Source of the DNA: a virus | IMG/VR virus record: IMGVR_UViG_3300030060_003471 | Coordinates: 1 to 36,131 of that record | DNA length: 36,131 nt | Direction: 5' to 3' (one strand) | Shown: piece after piece, positions 24,820 through 32,570 of the stretch | Layout: each line of letters begins with the position of its first letter | Position numbering within the stretch: position 1 is the stretch's first letter | Notes under the pieces: generated by a model | Seen by the model: the letters and a program-made list of their open reading frames with translations, nothing else | What the model was told of the DNA's origin: nothing | Databases searched by the model: none | Position numbers and translations under genes: made by a program

Positions 24820-24827
24820 TATTTAGT
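24820..24827 (-). promoter_or_regulatory. Candidate late promoter (ACTAAATA) before GT2/fibre genes
   Basis: ACTAAATA on the minus strand lies in the gap between the GT10 and GT2 genes and keeps the T4 late core TAAATA. It precedes the GT2, collagen fibre and beta-helix genes, which would suit late expression. It is 19 bases before the preferred GT2 start. Confidence 0.35.
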
Positions 24828-24830
24828 GAG

Positions 24831-25652
24831 TCACAGGCACTCTAGTATTTTTTCAAAAAGGACATCATCTGATATCCGGTGAGTTTTTTGCAACTCAAAA
24901 TTTTCCTCGATTGCATCAGACATGCTCTCGTATAGATCTTTATTTAGGTCTGCCAAATCGAAGTTTTCATCGATGGTAATGATTCCATTGGGATTGAACA
25001 TATCACCAATGTCTGGACTCCCCATATAAACCGGAACGGTTCCTGTTGCAAAGCAGTCCATGATCTTTTCTGTATAGTAGTTTGAGTACACTCCATTTTC
25101 TATGGCGATAGAAAACATGTAGTCCTTCAAAACATCCTCTTTATTATCAAAAGGATTTGTGTCCCTACCGTACATATCAATTCCAATAGGATGATTGGAA
25201 TACTCTATGGCTAGGGCATTCCGCCTCCGATGACCATCACACATAGTTTTCCCAGACGAAATCATCGAAACCAACTTGCTCTTTGTGTAAACACTTTGAT
25301 TCCCCTCAGCAACCCATGATGCGTTTGATGCTGGCGGACAATACTCAATGTTTTCATGTAGTTTTACAAGATCATGATCACATGTAAAAATCTTTGTGTA
25401 ACATGAAACATATTCTGGGAGCCATACATGAATTGAATCATGTTGTTTATCTGAAATCTGTTTAGACTCTGATAGCCATAGAAACTTGTGTTTAGCATCA
25501 GACTGGAACCCACCGATGCTATCATAGTCGAGATATAACTCTACCTCAGAATCGGGATGTTTTCCATTTACATACTTGTGTTTTTGTGGCTCTCTGCCCA
25601 TACACGAACAAACATCATGGGAAAATGGTGAGCCAAAAGTTTGGATAATCAC
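24831..25652 (-). CDS. Glycosyltransferase family 10 (alpha-1,3-fucosyltransferase-like)
   Basis: The 273-aa protein carries the GT10 signature DYMFSIAIENGVYSNYYTEK followed by ATGTVPVYMGSPDIGDMF. This is the GDP-fucose binding region that places the Glu and Lys of the TEK triad. The N-terminal half has the expected FLWLSESK and acceptor-side region. The family transfers fucose from GDP-fucose to glycans. The start is a GTG overlapping the FkbM stop (GTGA), with no closer in-frame ATG that keeps the domain. No signal peptide or membrane segment is seen. It belongs to a cluster with a GT11-like gene that also implies fucose transfer. Confidence 0.85.
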   Translation of the reverse strand: MIIQTFGSPFSHDVCSCMGREPQKHKYVNGKHPDSEVELYLDYDSIGGFQSDAKHKFLWLSESKQISDKQHDSIHVWLPEYVSCYTKIFTCDHDLVKLHENIEYCPPASNASWVAEGNQSVYTKSKLVSMISSGKTMCDGHRRRNALAIEYSNHPIGIDMYGRDTNPFDNKEDVLKDYMFSIAIENGVYSNYYTEKIMDCFATGTVPVYMGSPDIGDMFNPNGIITIDENFDLADLNKDLYESMSDAIEENFELQKTHRISDDVLFEKILECL

Positions 25653-26293
25653 TCTTTGATTCTTTCATAAAAAACGTCACCCCATGCATTTGCATACTGC
25701 ACGCCGTGGTTTGGTTTGAATCCATGTTCCTTTAGGAATTGATTCATGTCATCTAATTTAGAACATCCCTCGTACATTTCAGCAAGATTAAATTCACTGA
25801 TGATCCAATCAAAATTAGTTAAAGTGTTTTCTGCACCTCTAAAGACATGCATCTCATAACCCTGAACGTCAATGTTCAGAAGATTGAAGTTAACATTTTC
25901 TGGAAGTAATCCCTCACCAATAACTGAGTCTAGTGTTCTTTGCTCAACTTCAACTGACCCGTCATCAAAAACGATTCCGGGGTAAAGATTCTTATGTTGC
26001 ACTGGCTTGAGTAAAGAATTCGATTGCCCTTTGTTTGCAGTTTCACAGAACATTGTCTTTGTCACCCCATCCACATCCCCCAGAGCAAAATTCAACAAAG
26101 TGACGTTTTCATTTTTCTCAAACTGTTTTGTTAGGTTTGCAAAGGACTCTGGGTGTGGCTCAAAGTAAACAACATGATCCACGCCGAGTTCTTCGTAAAA
26201 GTTATGCTCTTCCCCGAAATGCCCACCAATATGAATAACCCCAGTTACTTCATCTCCAACAACTTTTGTAATAACATCTCTTTCGATCAACAT
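25649..26293 (-). CDS. FkbM-family methyltransferase
   Basis: The 214-aa protein is a class I SAM-dependent methyltransferase of FkbM type. VIHIGGHFGEEHNFYEELG is the SAM-binding glycine loop, YFEPHPESF the acidic residue after strand 2, and NFALGDVDG is another conserved segment. FNLLNIDVQGYEMHVFRGAE is the family hallmark. Such enzymes O-methylate sugars in surface glycans and antibiotics. The ATG at 26293 is chosen over a GTG three codons upstream. It overlaps the GT11-like gene at its start and the GT10 gene at its end, so methylation of the same glycan is likely. Confidence 0.85.
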   Translation of the reverse strand: MLIERDVITKVVGDEVTGVIHIGGHFGEEHNFYEELGVDHVVYFEPHPESFANLTKQFEKNENVTLLNFALGDVDGVTKTMFCETANKGQSNSLLKPVQHKNLYPGIVFDDGSVEVEQRTLDSVIGEGLLPENVNFNLLNIDVQGYEMHVFRGAENTLTNFDWIISEFNLAEMYEGCSKLDDMNQFLKEHGFKPNHGVQYANAWGDVFYERIKE

Positions 26294-26949
26294 GCAATCC
26301 ACCCTTCACAGTAAATGTCTGACCATTCTGGTGGACCTTGTTCACCGAACCATCTTTTTGGTGCTACTGTCTTGTTGTTTCCAAGCCAAGCACCCCACCA
26401 ACTAAAACTACTGTTGGCGATTATGTGACCATCACATAACGTCATCATACACAGGTCGGTGTATAAATCAGTACCCTCAACAAACACAGGATCTCCCTTA
26501 AGGTGAGATAGGTTTTTCTTACACCACTCAATGTCATCAGAGAAGACGACTGGTGTGTGGTTCTCAAAATGCCCTAGTGCCTCCTCATAGTAAGAAATTT
26601 CTGGTGTGGGATGAACGTGGGTAAGGTTGAGGTAGTCTCCCCTCCTAACGTGAAGAGAAACAACCTTGCGTTCCGGGTTGAATGATTTTAAACACTCGTC
26701 TGCCCTTTCTTTAACCTCGGGCTTAAACGTAAAGTTTTTTCTTACCACCTCTTCAATGCTCTTGAAATACTTCTCTGATTGGAAGTACCCAAAAAGATCA
26801 ACATTTCTGCTTGGAGGCAACTTAAAAATGCTGTCATTGAATGCAAACTCATCACCCTGTGTGAAACCTAAGTCTAGGCTGGCAGGCATATCATCGATGA
26901 CATCCCCAAGCACAAAGCAATCTTTTAGTGTGCTGTTTTGTAGGGGCAT
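26287..26949 (-). CDS. Glycosyltransferase family 11 (alpha-1,2-fucosyltransferase-like), N-terminus displaced by frameshift
   Basis: The open frame of 220 aa contains the GT11 hallmarks VVSLHVRRGDYLNL, SDDIEWCKKNL and IIANSSFSWWGAWLG, i.e. the GDP-fucose and substrate region. It lacks the family's first motif (GxxGNQMFQYA). That motif is present just upstream in another frame at 26925-27032 (INIGKWGRHGNQMFQYAAT-like), so the gene appears to have been broken by a frameshift, probably with loss of some residues. The ATG at 26949 has no ribosome site. Either the product is a truncated protein, or the read is erroneous, or frameshifting rejoins the parts. Downstream genes remain intact and overlapping. 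Confidence 0.75.
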   Translation of the reverse strand: MPLQNSTLKDCFVLGDVIDDMPASLDLGFTQGDEFAFNDSIFKLPPSRNVDLFGYFQSEKYFKSIEEVVRKNFTFKPEVKERADECLKSFNPERKVVSLHVRRGDYLNLTHVHPTPEISYYEEALGHFENHTPVVFSDDIEWCKKNLSHLKGDPVFVEGTDLYTDLCMMTLCDGHIIANSSFSWWGAWLGNNKTVAPKRWFGEQGPPEWSDIYCEGWIAC

Positions 26950-27032
26950 GAGTGCATCGGTCGCGTGGCTGCATACTGAAACATTTGGTTTCCATGCCTA
27001 CCCCACTTGCCAATGTTTACAAATGTTATCAC
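26925..27032 (-). pseudogene. Out-of-frame N-terminal fragment of the GT11 gene
   Basis: A GTG at 27032 overlaps the stop of the GT25-like gene (GTGA), the same junction type used by its neighbours. The frame encodes 35 residues including VNIGKWGRHGNQMFQYAATR, which fits the N-terminal strand-loop-helix motif of GT11 fucosyltransferases. It then runs into TAA at 26925. The rest of the family's sequence continues in a different frame from 26949, a shift of 83 bases between starts. The two pieces together define the original gene at 26287-27032. Confidence 0.7.
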
Positions 27033-27700
27033 TTCATTGTTCCAATTTTAAAGGTGGGCTGAACATGGAGTGGTGTTCTTGTGATTTGCTCCCACTTGTT
27101 TGCATTGTTCTTTGCATCTGCCTGATAAAACATTGGATGATGATATGCGTAAACATTGAAATGTTCTTGCAACTGATAAACAAATACATCGAAAGGTTGG
27201 TTGAGTTCATACATTGCAGTTGGGACATCTTTCAGAATCTGCTCAAGGTATCGCTCACTTGTGTAAAGAATCGCATGAGCCGCAAGCATCCTTGAAATTC
27301 TGCAAAGACCGTTTCCAACATCTTTGGCGACGTAGTTACCATCTCCATGTGAGATACCAAGATAGATTGCATCTGCATCATCCGGCACTTCAATTTCTGC
27401 CTTGCCATTAGTTACCTCAGGAAATAACTCGGTGACCTCAACGTCATCTTCGAGGATCAGACCGGGAACTTTCTTGTCTAGAATATCTCTCATACAGGCA
27501 AACTGAGACTCTGCAATACCGGGGTAGTGTTCCTCTCCCGCACGCACGCCCTCATGTGTGGCTGATTTTCTGATCGCTGAAAAGCGGTGTGTATTTTTCA
27601 TACCACACCGGTCAAACAATTCGCCCATCATTTCGGCGTTGTCTGTCTTTTCATCTAAGTTAATCCATCTGGTATAAACGTTACTCAGGTCAATCTTCAT
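27029..27700 (-). CDS. Glycosyltransferase family 25-like
   Basis: The ATG at 27700 (MKIDLSNVYTRWINLDEK) is chosen because AGGAG lies 5 bases upstream; the frame also runs further 5' into regA. The 223-aa product resembles family 25 LPS glycosyltransferases. INLDEKTDNAEMMGELFDRCG is followed by HRFSAIRK at the N-terminus, then GIAESQFACMRDIL and GLILEDDVEV with the EDD metal site, and later AIYLGISHG. The family adds galactose or related sugars to lipooligosaccharide or protein. It opens the glycan cluster directly after regA, overlapping regA's stop by 11 bases. Confidence 0.72.
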   Translation of the reverse strand: MKIDLSNVYTRWINLDEKTDNAEMMGELFDRCGMKNTHRFSAIRKSATHEGVRAGEEHYPGIAESQFACMRDILDKKVPGLILEDDVEVTELFPEVTNGKAEIEVPDDADAIYLGISHGDGNYVAKDVGNGLCRISRMLAAHAILYTSERYLEQILKDVPTAMYELNQPFDVFVYQLQEHFNVYAYHHPMFYQADAKNNANKWEQITRTPLHVQPTFKIGTMK

Positions 27701-28118
27701 TATCACTCCTCGGTGGCTTTCTGCCAATATGGTATTTGGGAATAAGATCCCATTCATGTCGATTCTTATGAGAGATTATCTTGATTCTTCGTAAAGATGC
27801 AAGAGGTTCTTCACATTTTTTTGGATCAACAATTTTCACTAGGTTCCACTCGGCAAGCAGACCCACAATTGTGTTTCTGCGACCGTAATCATCATCTGTC
27901 ATTTTGGAAGGAAGCCCATCGAGGGCAAATAGTTCTTTGAAATGTGTAATGTAATACTTGCCACGTTTGTGCAAGATATGACACGACTGAAATAATTTGT
28001 TTCCGACTCGGGATGAAACACCAATTCTTGTAAGTGTTTCTTTCACCTTTAAAAAGTCTTGGGGGTCGTCTAAAGTCACTTCAACCAGAGATTCGACCAC
28101 TTTATCTGTGCTATCCAT
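27690..28118 (-). CDS. regA: RegA translational repressor
   Basis: The 142-aa protein closely follows T4 RegA (122 aa): LDDPQDFLKVKETLTRIGV, FQSCHILHKRGKYYITHFKELF, RRNTIVGLLAEWNLVKIV and KNRHEWDLIPKYHIG all match family blocks. RegA binds initiation regions of many phage early mRNAs and blocks their translation. There is a short N-terminal extension (about 15 residues) and a longer, charged C-terminal tail. GGAG lies 5 bases before the ATG. It sits right after gp62, as in T4, but is followed by glycosyltransferase genes where T4 has gene 43. Confidence 0.95.
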   Translation of the reverse strand: MDSTDKVVESLVEVTLDDPQDFLKVKETLTRIGVSSRVGNKLFQSCHILHKRGKYYITHFKELFALDGLPSKMTDDDYGRRNTIVGLLAEWNLVKIVDPKKCEEPLASLRRIKIISHKNRHEWDLIPKYHIGRKPPRSDNED

Positions 28119-28154
28119 GATAACTCCATATACAAAAAGCAGGTAACTGCCTAG

Positions 28155-28162
28155 TATTTAGG
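28155..28162 (-). promoter_or_regulatory. Candidate late promoter (CCTAAATA) before regA
   Basis: CCTAAATA on the minus strand overlaps the gp62 stop codon and is 36 bases before the regA start. It contains the TAAATA core seen at three other gene junctions here. It could drive regA and the glycan cluster. Confidence 0.3.
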
Positions 28163-28535
28163 AGCCAGTCATTTTGACCATTTGGTCGTGGATTTGATCC
28201 ACCTGCTCCTCTGAAAGGACTCTCATCGCCTCCAGTGCTTTCTTGGTGCTGTACCCGTAATACAGTTTGACTGACTCCACCCGCTCGTCCTCCGCCCTCT
28301 TCAGCCACTTGCTGAACCGTCTTCTCTTTCGGATCGAATGCCGTAGATAATCGAACTGCTCACGCTTTCCGAGGTGATGCTGTGTGTTCATCTCATTGGC
28401 TTGTAGAACGGTATCTGGGAAGTATGACAGGCTTCGGTTGATCACGAAGGGAACGTAGCCACCGTGGGCGGATGTGTCCTCAAGAAGGTTGTCCTTCGTG
28501 TAATTGATTGCGTTCAGGTAGTCACCGAGTTTCAT
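28158..28535 (-). CDS. 62: Clamp-loader small subunit, T4 gp62-like
   Basis: The 125-aa protein matches the short gp62 of marine T4-like phages. It has LGDYLNAINYTKDNLL at the N-terminus, YVPFVINRSLSYFPDTVLQANEMN, and a C-terminal region (VKLYYGYSTKKALEAMRVL). T4's own gp62 is longer (187 aa). It forms a complex with four gp44 subunits and loads the gp45 clamp onto DNA. The start overlaps the stop of a methyltransferase-like gene, which separates it from gene 44; in T4 genes 44 and 62 are adjacent. Charged middle segment SIRKRRRFSKWLKR is typical. Confidence 0.9.
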   Translation of the reverse strand: MKLGDYLNAINYTKDNLLEDTSAHGGYVPFVINRSLSYFPDTVLQANEMNTQHHLGKREQFDYLRHSIRKRRRFSKWLKRAEDERVESVKLYYGYSTKKALEAMRVLSEEQVDQIHDQMVKMTGS

Positions 28536-29206
28536 TTCCAGTCATCCCTTGCAATAAGAACGTCATTACGAGCAACAAAATATTTTCGAAGCAGGCTTGG
28601 TTTTGTTTCCCCTGTGATGTCGTCTCGAATATTGACAATACTATCTTTTAGTGTCAGACCCGACTCATCGTATGCCCGGACTTCCAAGTCCACATATTTG
28701 AATTTGTATTTTGGATTGATTGACATGATCAAATTATTCAATGCCTCTTCTGTAAGAATTTGACCATTATCCTTGTATAATCCTTTCCTGACAAATCTGA
28801 GATCATCAACCATGATAACATGATCATTTCTGGATGACGAATTCTTGATTGTACGAATCTCATTCAGCAGGGGATTGAAGTTATCGTCTCCACCAGTTTT
28901 CCCCTTACTACAGTGAGCATCCAGCCAAAATACGATACGCTTCTTAGTCATGCCAATCATGACCGATAGAAGATTTGCAGAGTCTCCGTGATATAATTTC
29001 ACTTTGCCAGACGAAACTTCCTTACTAAACCGCTCACGGCAGTGATTGTAATACTCATCTGCTATTTCAACACTACGAACCTGAGAAAATCCTAGTTCAA
29101 GTGCTGTCTCTATTTGGTTGCCCATGTAACTTCCAGTCTCAACAAAAATCATTTCGCTTTTTGGAAGACCTTTTGTGGCATTCAAAATCCCGTCGCCAGA
29201 TATCAT
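28532..29206 (-). CDS. SAM-methyltransferase-like protein inserted between 44 and 62
   Basis: The 224-aa protein reads as a class I SAM-binding fold: MIFVETGSYMGNQIETALELG (glycine loop), VRSVEIADEYYNHCRERF (acidic residue after strand 2), VKLYHGDSANLL, and IVFWLDAHCSKG. No DNA-methylase catalytic motif such as (D/N)PPY is seen. The sequence resembles methyltransferase-like proteins that modify sugars or small molecules. It starts and ends with ATGA overlaps to genes 44 and 62, so it is translated with the clamp loader, an odd setting for a glycan enzyme. The substrate is unknown. Confidence 0.7.
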   Translation of the reverse strand: MISGDGILNATKGLPKSEMIFVETGSYMGNQIETALELGFSQVRSVEIADEYYNHCRERFSKEVSSGKVKLYHGDSANLLSVMIGMTKKRIVFWLDAHCSKGKTGGDDNFNPLLNEIRTIKNSSSRNDHVIMVDDLRFVRKGLYKDNGQILTEEALNNLIMSINPKYKFKYVDLEVRAYDESGLTLKDSIVNIRDDITGETKPSLLRKYFVARNDVLIARDDWK

Positions 29207-30147
29207 TTAAACTCTGCTTCCATCATGATCTCGGTCAGGCACGCCATCATGTTGATTTCTGAATCAGCAGCGAACGCAGCCTTGTATTGATAGTTGGCAA
29301 GAATCAGAATTACCGCTGGCACGGACTGTGCTTTGAGATTTTCACTGAGGGAATCATACACTTTACGGTACACCTCGGTCTCTTCGTTTCCGCTGTTGTC
29401 AACCACCCATCCACGCAACTTGGAAAATTCCTTGTTCTTCAGAATGGTCATCAGTGAGTGGACACCAACGTCACCAATCTCAGACAGAATGCCCACATCG
29501 ATCTCGCCGGACGCAGAGTATCGCTGACACTCGTTCAGGATACGCCGCCAGTCAGGAGCATGACGCATGATCATTTTAGCAATCACTCGATCATCATAGT
29601 GGATGCTCTCCTCGCCAAGAATCATCTGAAGCCTGTTCAAGAACTTGGAACCCAACTTCATCTGTTCATTCTTGCTAAAGTTAAAATCAACACATGTGCA
29701 TCGAGAGTGCAATGGCTCGATGATTCGATTCTTGAAGTTACATGTCAAAACAAACCGACAATTTATCGCAAACTCTTCAATGAACCCCCGAAGGGCGGGC
29801 TGAAAACTGTTTGCGTTCGCATAGTCAAATTCGTCAAGAATGACAACCTTCTGTTCTCCCGACAAGGACTGTGCAGATGCAAAGTCACGAATACGAGTTC
29901 GGAGTGTGTCGATGTTTCCATCCTCCGAGCAGTTGATCTTCAACCACTCCGCACCCATCTCTTCACACATGGCGATGGCGGCTGTAGTCTTACCACAACC
30001 GGGACCACCGGAAAAGAGAAGGTTCTGCATCTCTCCAGAATCCACAATGGCTTGAAGGGTTGTCTTGAGAGTATCAGGCAAAATACACTCACTAATTCTA
30101 GATGGTCGATACTTTTCGACCCAGATGTGTTGCTTCGTTGTCAACAT
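29203..30147 (-). CDS. 44: Clamp-loader large subunit, T4 gp44-like AAA+ ATPase
   Basis: The 314-aa protein (T4 gp44 is 319 aa) is an AAA+ clamp-loader ATPase. It has WVEKYRPSRISECILP at the N-terminus, Walker A GGPGCGKTT (47-55), Walker B VVILDEFDYA (101-110), and the arginine-finger motif SRC (148-150). With gp62 it opens the gp45 ring and places it on primed DNA. GAGG lies 4 bases before the start. A 93-aa ORF lies between it and gene 45. Confidence 0.95.
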   Translation of the reverse strand: MLTTKQHIWVEKYRPSRISECILPDTLKTTLQAIVDSGEMQNLLFSGGPGCGKTTAAIAMCEEMGAEWLKINCSEDGNIDTLRTRIRDFASAQSLSGEQKVVILDEFDYANANSFQPALRGFIEEFAINCRFVLTCNFKNRIIEPLHSRCTCVDFNFSKNEQMKLGSKFLNRLQMILGEESIHYDDRVIAKMIMRHAPDWRRILNECQRYSASGEIDVGILSEIGDVGVHSLMTILKNKEFSKLRGWVVDNSGNEETEVYRKVYDSLSENLKAQSVPAVILILANYQYKAAFAADSEINMMACLTEIMMEAEFK

Positions 30148-30162
30148 TTTACCTCACTTTTT

Positions 30163-30444
30163 TCATGCTGGTTTATGATATCCGTTCTTCAAGAAAAATT
30201 CAAACTCCTCTTCACACCCCTCTTTGATCTTTCCGGGGTCGGCGTTGGGGTCCAAGTAATTCTCCGCCATTTGTATCTCTTGATCTTCGTTAAAGTAAAT
30301 GTTGTTATCAACAACACCATCGACATGCTCAAGACACCAATATGTTTTTTTATCTGGTCGGTGAACCATCTTCTTACAAAAAGCATTACAGGTTGCAATG
30401 ATGGTTTGATCTTTATCGATGATATACCACTCATGTTGTCTCAT
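30163..30444 (-). CDS. Unknown protein between 45 and 44, 93 aa
   Basis: The product (MRQHEWYIIDKDQTIIATCN...) is acidic with a basic patch, has three cysteines (positions about 19, 23 and 37) and a His, and ends EFFLKNGYHKP. CNAFCKK and CLEH might form a small zinc site. Its start overlaps the gene 45 stop (TAATG), and its stop lies 15 bases before the gene 44 start. No family is recognised. Its position inside the clamp operon suggests a replication or transcription accessory role, unproven. Confidence 0.7.
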   Translation of the reverse strand: MRQHEWYIIDKDQTIIATCNAFCKKMVHRPDKKTYWCLEHVDGVVDNNIYFNEDQEIQMAENYLDPNADPGKIKEGCEEEFEFFLKNGYHKPA

Positions 30445-31157
30445 TAAGAAAGTCCACTGTAGACTGAATCATTATCGACTGCGAGTGTGTAGTTGGCATC
30501 AATATTCTTGTGTGTCATAAGAATGGCAAGTTTTTCACACACGGAAAACTCATAGTCGCCGGGAAGAACCTTGAGGTTCTCTGCACGAATGTGAATCTTA
30601 AAGTCGCTGTTTACGTCCATGTCTGTGGGAGATACCACAACTTCAAACTTGTTGGTTGAGTTTGGCTTTTCCTTGTCATGGGCAACAACCTTAACCTTGT
30701 CACCTTCATTTGTGATTAGAAGGTTCGGCAACTGAAGAACTGCTGCTGCTCTAAGAACATCACTGAGTTCTTGTTGGGACAACTCAAAGACTACCTTCAC
30801 TGGAGGAAGGTTCAAAGTCTTCGGGGGGCGACAACCGTCAACCAATCTAGGATCTGCATAGTGATACTCACAGAACTGGCGACCAGACTTCATTCGCAGG
30901 GATCCCTCACCAAATTCAATCTCGGGATCATTGAATAGAGAATGTGTTCCAAGAAACTGCGTCAAGTCCCAGATTGCAAACTCAGTTGGAAACTGCTCCT
31001 CAACGTGAGCGTTAAACATAATATTTTTACCGGGAGAGACACACACAAGTTCATCGCCGGGGAGAACATGGATGTTGGAATTGATACCTGCCATGCTCTT
31101 TAGAATTGCTACGGTTTGCTTTGATAGTTTCATAGTATTATTTGCCACAGTTGTCAT
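30444..31157 (-). CDS. 45: Sliding clamp, T4 gp45-like
   Basis: The 237-aa protein matches the T4-type trimeric clamp (T4 gp45 is 228 aa). MKLSKQTVAILKSMAGINSN is the typical N-terminal helix, followed by NIMFNAHVEEQFPTEFAIWDL with FLGTHSLF, and VKVVFELSQQELSDVLRAA with LPNLLI in the second domain. It gives processivity to gp43 and in T4 also activates late transcription. The ATG at 31157 is chosen, adding eight residues before MKLSK, because AGGAG lies 7 bases upstream of it. Confidence 0.93.
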   Translation of the reverse strand: MTTVANNTMKLSKQTVAILKSMAGINSNIHVLPGDELVCVSPGKNIMFNAHVEEQFPTEFAIWDLTQFLGTHSLFNDPEIEFGEGSLRMKSGRQFCEYHYADPRLVDGCRPPKTLNLPPVKVVFELSQQELSDVLRAAAVLQLPNLLITNEGDKVKVVAHDKEKPNSTNKFEVVVSPTDMDVNSDFKIHIRAENLKVLPGDYEFSVCEKLAILMTHKNIDANYTLAVDNDSVYSGLS

Positions 31158-31167
31158 TCACATGCTC

Positions 31168-31575
31168 CTAGTTTTTTGGTTGGTTTTCTGCGAGTCTCTC
31201 GATATCAGTTTTCAGTTTTTCGATGTCGGGGACTTCTGAAGTATACACGACACTGCACTCCTCCACAACTGATTTCATTAGATTCTTAACAGCAACTTTT
31301 TGTTCCTTATCCATGAACGAGTACCTAGAGGTTTCATCATCTTTATCAAGGTCAACAAGAGGAATGGTAAAGATATCGGTAGCCGCCACAGCAACTGTCC
31401 CTGCCTCTTTCATATCAACAAAGACATCACCCAACACGGGAGACTCGACTTCTTTGCCCTCAAGAATTTGCTTGTATTTTTCATTGACCACATCTGATAC
31501 TTGCTTGATGCCGTCCTCGATAATTGCCATGAGTTCCTCTTCTGTATACTCTGGACTTTCTGCTTCTTTACTCAT
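31168..31575 (-). CDS. Acidic unknown protein next to gene 45, 135 aa
   Basis: The protein (MSKEAESPEYTEEELMAIIEDG...) is very acidic, helical at both ends, with a hydrophobic strand-rich middle (GTVAVAATDIFTIPLVDLDK). T4 has the RNA-polymerase binding protein RpbA in a comparable place, but I see no convincing similarity. It overlaps galE by the ATGA rule and lies 10 bases before the gene 45 start. No family is recognised. Confidence 0.7.
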   Translation of the reverse strand: MSKEAESPEYTEEELMAIIEDGIKQVSDVVNEKYKQILEGKEVESPVLGDVFVDMKEAGTVAVAATDIFTIPLVDLDKDDETSRYSFMDKEQKVAVKNLMKSVVEECSVVYTSEVPDIEKLKTDIERLAENQPKN

Positions 31576-32570
31576 TTCGAAACCTTTCTATATGATTTGT
31601 ATGCACTTTCAACTATCTCTCTCAAGTTGTATGAAGGCTCCCAACCACTAACATTCTTGAATTTTGTTGATTCTGCAATTACAAGATGGGGGTCACCCTC
31701 TCTTGGTTTAACATGTTGAATGTCAAGTTCGCCCTGTGTTATTGATACAACCTCTTTGATTACTTCCCATACAGTGCTACCTTTGTTGGTTCCCAGATTA
31801 AACACACCATTGATCTCTTCATTTTCAATAGAAATCAAGATAGCAGAGGCGATATCCGTTGGGTGGATGTAATCACGAATACACGTTCCGTCTGGTGTTG
31901 GTAGATCTGTTCCATAGATTTTCACCGAACCAGTATCTTTAATAACAGATTTTAAGACCTGTGGAATTAGGTTTGATTTACTACCCCAGTTGATGTCTTG
32001 GATTTTATTATCGATGTCATTACCAGCCGCGTTGAAGAAGCGAAACGAAACATACCTGAAAGCAGGGCTTTGACTCGCGTGCTTTTTCAGCACAGTTTCC
32101 ACCATCAGTTTACTCTCACCGTAGGGAGTGACTGGCTTACATCTATCGCTCTCTCTTAAGATACCATCAGGAGAGATATTTCCGTACACGGCTGCCGATG
32201 ATGCAAATATAAAAATATTTACACCATGAGACTTCATCATCTCAAGTAGTTTTAATGTCTTTGCTGTGTTGTTTTCATAATACTTGAGTGGACTCTGAAT
32301 TGATTCTGGTGCAGAGATATAAGCAGCACAATGTACCACTGCATCAATCTTGTTGTTTGACATAATGCCGTTCATATAGACATCATTTTCGATATCTGCA
32401 TTGTATACAGACAACTTCTTTCGTCTACTCAAACACTTCTTTAGATGTTTACACGCTTTCTCGTCTTTGTCAACTACAATCACTTTGCAACCAGAACGCA
32501 AACAAGAAAGGACAACATGGCTTCCGATGTATCCTGCACCACCTGTAATTAAAATAGTTTTGTTCTTCAT
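31572..32570 (-). CDS. galE: UDP-glucose 4-epimerase
   Basis: The 332-aa protein is an extended short-chain dehydrogenase of the GalE type. ILITGGAGYIGSHVVLSCL is the NAD-binding loop, VVHCAAYISAPESIQSPL is typical of GalE, and FASSAAVYG holds the catalytic Ser. YGESKLMVE supplies Tyr and Lys of the YxxxK pair, and RYVSFRFFNAAG and IRDYIHPTDIA follow. It interconverts UDP-glucose and UDP-galactose, supplying donor sugar for glycosyltransferases. The start at 32570 (MKNKTILITGG) makes an ATGA overlap with the upstream gene and is preferred to one three codons earlier. It lies in the replication block, 4 kb from the glycan cluster. Confidence 0.92.
   Translation of the reverse strand: MKNKTILITGGAGYIGSHVVLSCLRSGCKVIVVDKDEKACKHLKKCLSRRKKLSVYNADIENDVYMNGIMSNNKIDAVVHCAAYISAPESIQSPLKYYENNTAKTLKLLEMMKSHGVNIFIFASSAAVYGNISPDGILRESDRCKPVTPYGESKLMVETVLKKHASQSPAFRYVSFRFFNAAGNDIDNKIQDINWGSKSNLIPQVLKSVIKDTGSVKIYGTDLPTPDGTCIRDYIHPTDIASAILISIENEEINGVFNLGTNKGSTVWEVIKEVVSITQGELDIQHVKPREGDPHLVIAESTKFKNVSGWEPSYNLREIVESAYKSYRKVSK

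Noticed and set aside
26463-26480. TATAAATC on the plus strand as a late promoter
   Set aside because: It lies inside the minus-strand GT11 gene, with no plus-strand gene downstream.
26666-27295. 209-codon plus-strand frame across the broken GT11 gene
   Set aside because: The minus strand carries GT11 and GT25 motifs across the same bases; the plus frame has Cys/Phe-rich shadow composition and no start signal.
28532-29206. Reading the methyltransferase-like gene as a DNA methylase
   Set aside because: There is no DPPY/NPPY or Cys5 catalytic motif; only a SAM-binding pattern is visible.
29458-30447. Long plus-strand open frame (329 codons) opposite gene 44
   Set aside because: It lies antisense to a clamp loader with complete Walker and SRC motifs, has low-complexity composition, and has no start signal. 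It is a shadow of strong coding on the other strand.
31168-31575. Identity of the 135-aa acidic protein as RpbA
   Set aside because: Position next to gene 45 is similar to T4, but no sequence similarity is evident by eye.
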